A stretch of DNA of 64,000 nucleotides, from assembly GCA_046295215.1 (NCBI GenBank), contig JBKBNP010000004.1, positions 43,199-107,198 of the forward strand, written 5' to 3'. Below, one piece after another: positions 63,499-64,000 of this stretch (position 1 is the stretch's first letter; the number at the start of each line of letters is the position of its first letter). Both the position numbers and the translations under genes were made by a program. Origin of the DNA: Szabonella sp046295215 (GTDB lineage Bacteria; Pseudomonadota; Alphaproteobacteria; Rhodobacterales; Rhodobacteraceae). The notes under the pieces are model-generated. The model made no database searches, was not told the DNA's origin, and saw nothing but the letters and a program-made list of their open reading frames with translations.

Positions 63499-63876
63499 TC
63501 AGGGGGCGGGATCTGTGGCGTAGCCTTGCAGGATGTCCAGTGGCACGATGTCGAGTGCGCGCTGATGCGTGGCGGCCAGATTGACCTTGGGCGCGGCGCC
63601 TTCCTCATGCGCCTGCAGGAAACGCTCCGCGCAAAGGCACCAGCGATCCCCCGGCTTCAGCCCGGCAAAGCCGTATTCCGGGCGCGGGGTGGACAGGTCA
63701 TTGCCGAGATATTTCGACAGGGCCAGAAATTCCGCCGTCATCACCGCGCAGACCGTATGGCTGCCCCGGTCCGCAGGGCCGGTATCGCAGCAGCCGTTGC
63801 GGAAAAATCCGGTCAGGGGCTCGGTCGAACAGGGTTCCAGCGGCCCGCCGAGGATATTGAACGATGGCTCTTTCAT
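63499..63876 (-). CDS. DUF2237-family protein
   Basis: 125 residues, full length. NILGGPLEPCSTEPLTGFFRNGCCDTG, DRGSHTVCAVMTAEFLALSKYLGNDLSTP, GLKPGDRWCLCAERFLQAHEEG and ATHQRALDIVPLDIL are the continuous signatures of DUF2237. It has several conserved Cys (CCDTG, WCLCA) that may bind metal. The role is unknown. An IS3-type transposase gene ends 45 bases upstream of its start, so its promoter may have been altered by the insertion. Confidence 0.9.
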   Translation of the reverse strand: MKEPSFNILGGPLEPCSTEPLTGFFRNGCCDTGPADRGSHTVCAVMTAEFLALSKYLGNDLSTPRPEYGFAGLKPGDRWCLCAERFLQAHEEGAAPKVNLAATHQRALDIVPLDILQGYATDPAP

Positions 63877-63920
63877 GGGTGGGTAATCCCCCCGTTTTTA
63901 ACGGGGTGCACTCATAGAAC

Positions 63921-64000
63921 TTACGCGGCCATTCTCAGTTTCTGGGCGGGTGTGATGCCGCCGATGCCCATGTTCGGGCGGTCGTTGTTGTAAGTCCAGA
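63921..64000 (-). mobile_element. IS3-family transposase, C-terminal end (runs off the window)
   Basis: Minus-strand reading of the last 80 bases gives WTYNNDRPNMGIGGITPAQK then LRMAA and a stop at 63921. This is the YNxxRPH/N-type C-terminal tail of an IS3-family OrfB integrase. The element continues past the window; its terminal inverted repeat must lie in about 63877-63920, where GTTTTTAACGGGG is seen. Confidence 0.8.

Overview
The window is high-GC chromosomal DNA from an alphaproteobacterium, almost certainly a member of the Rhodobacteraceae (Rhodobacter/Paracoccus-like). The reasons are the gene order aroA-cmk-rpsA-ihfB-LapA-like-trpF-trpB, the cobalamin cluster, the abundance of ABC transporters with RpiR regulators, and a dispersed GC-rich element of a kind I associate with this family. 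No rRNA, tRNA or CRISPR array was seen. The right end runs into the 3' end of an IS3-type transposase gene. A 100-N scaffold gap lies inside a giant autotransporter gene.

Layout. (1) 1-5534: cobalamin synthesis. A cobalamin riboswitch on the minus strand precedes DUF1636, cobW and cobN; cobO and cobQ run on the plus strand. (2) 5601-15856: an envelope signalling cluster. It holds a secreted OmpA-like protein, an exported caspase-fold protein, two small exported unknowns, an ExbB/TolQ-like channel, two ExbD-like proteins, a TonB-like Ala/Pro-rich protein, a transmembrane Hanks-type Ser/Thr kinase and a PP2C phosphatase. The TonB-like protein and the kinase end in what looks like the same extracytoplasmic domain. 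One ExbD has the membrane aspartate and the other lacks it. This is the best candidate here for an undescribed system. (3) 16082-27029: a ~3600-residue autotransporter with 124-residue repeats. (4) 27465-35047: a BMP-type nucleoside/nucleobase ABC importer in one overlapping operon with a CodA-like deaminase and a mobA fusion, then a convergent TusA-like gene.

(5) 35378-44705: a sugar-type ABC importer with two closely related binding proteins, a PfkB kinase, a class I aldolase-like protein and an RpiR regulator. (6) 44740-54518: a long minus-strand operon for a Dpp/Opp-type importer with RidA, a D-serine dehydratase-like PLP enzyme and an M81 (MlrC-like) protein. A second RpiR regulator is divergent from it. 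A 15-base motif is shared by the divergent promoter and the region before the binding-protein gene. (7) 54694-63876: housekeeping genes aroA, cmk, a periplasmic glutathione peroxidase, rpsA, ihfB, LapA-like, trpF, GNAT, DUF4394 (reverse), trpB and DUF2237.

Common themes are tightly overlapping operons (ATGA/GTGA junctions), strong hairpins just after binding-protein genes, and the dispersed element placed between genes. Domain calls come from reading motifs by eye. No database search or alignment was run.
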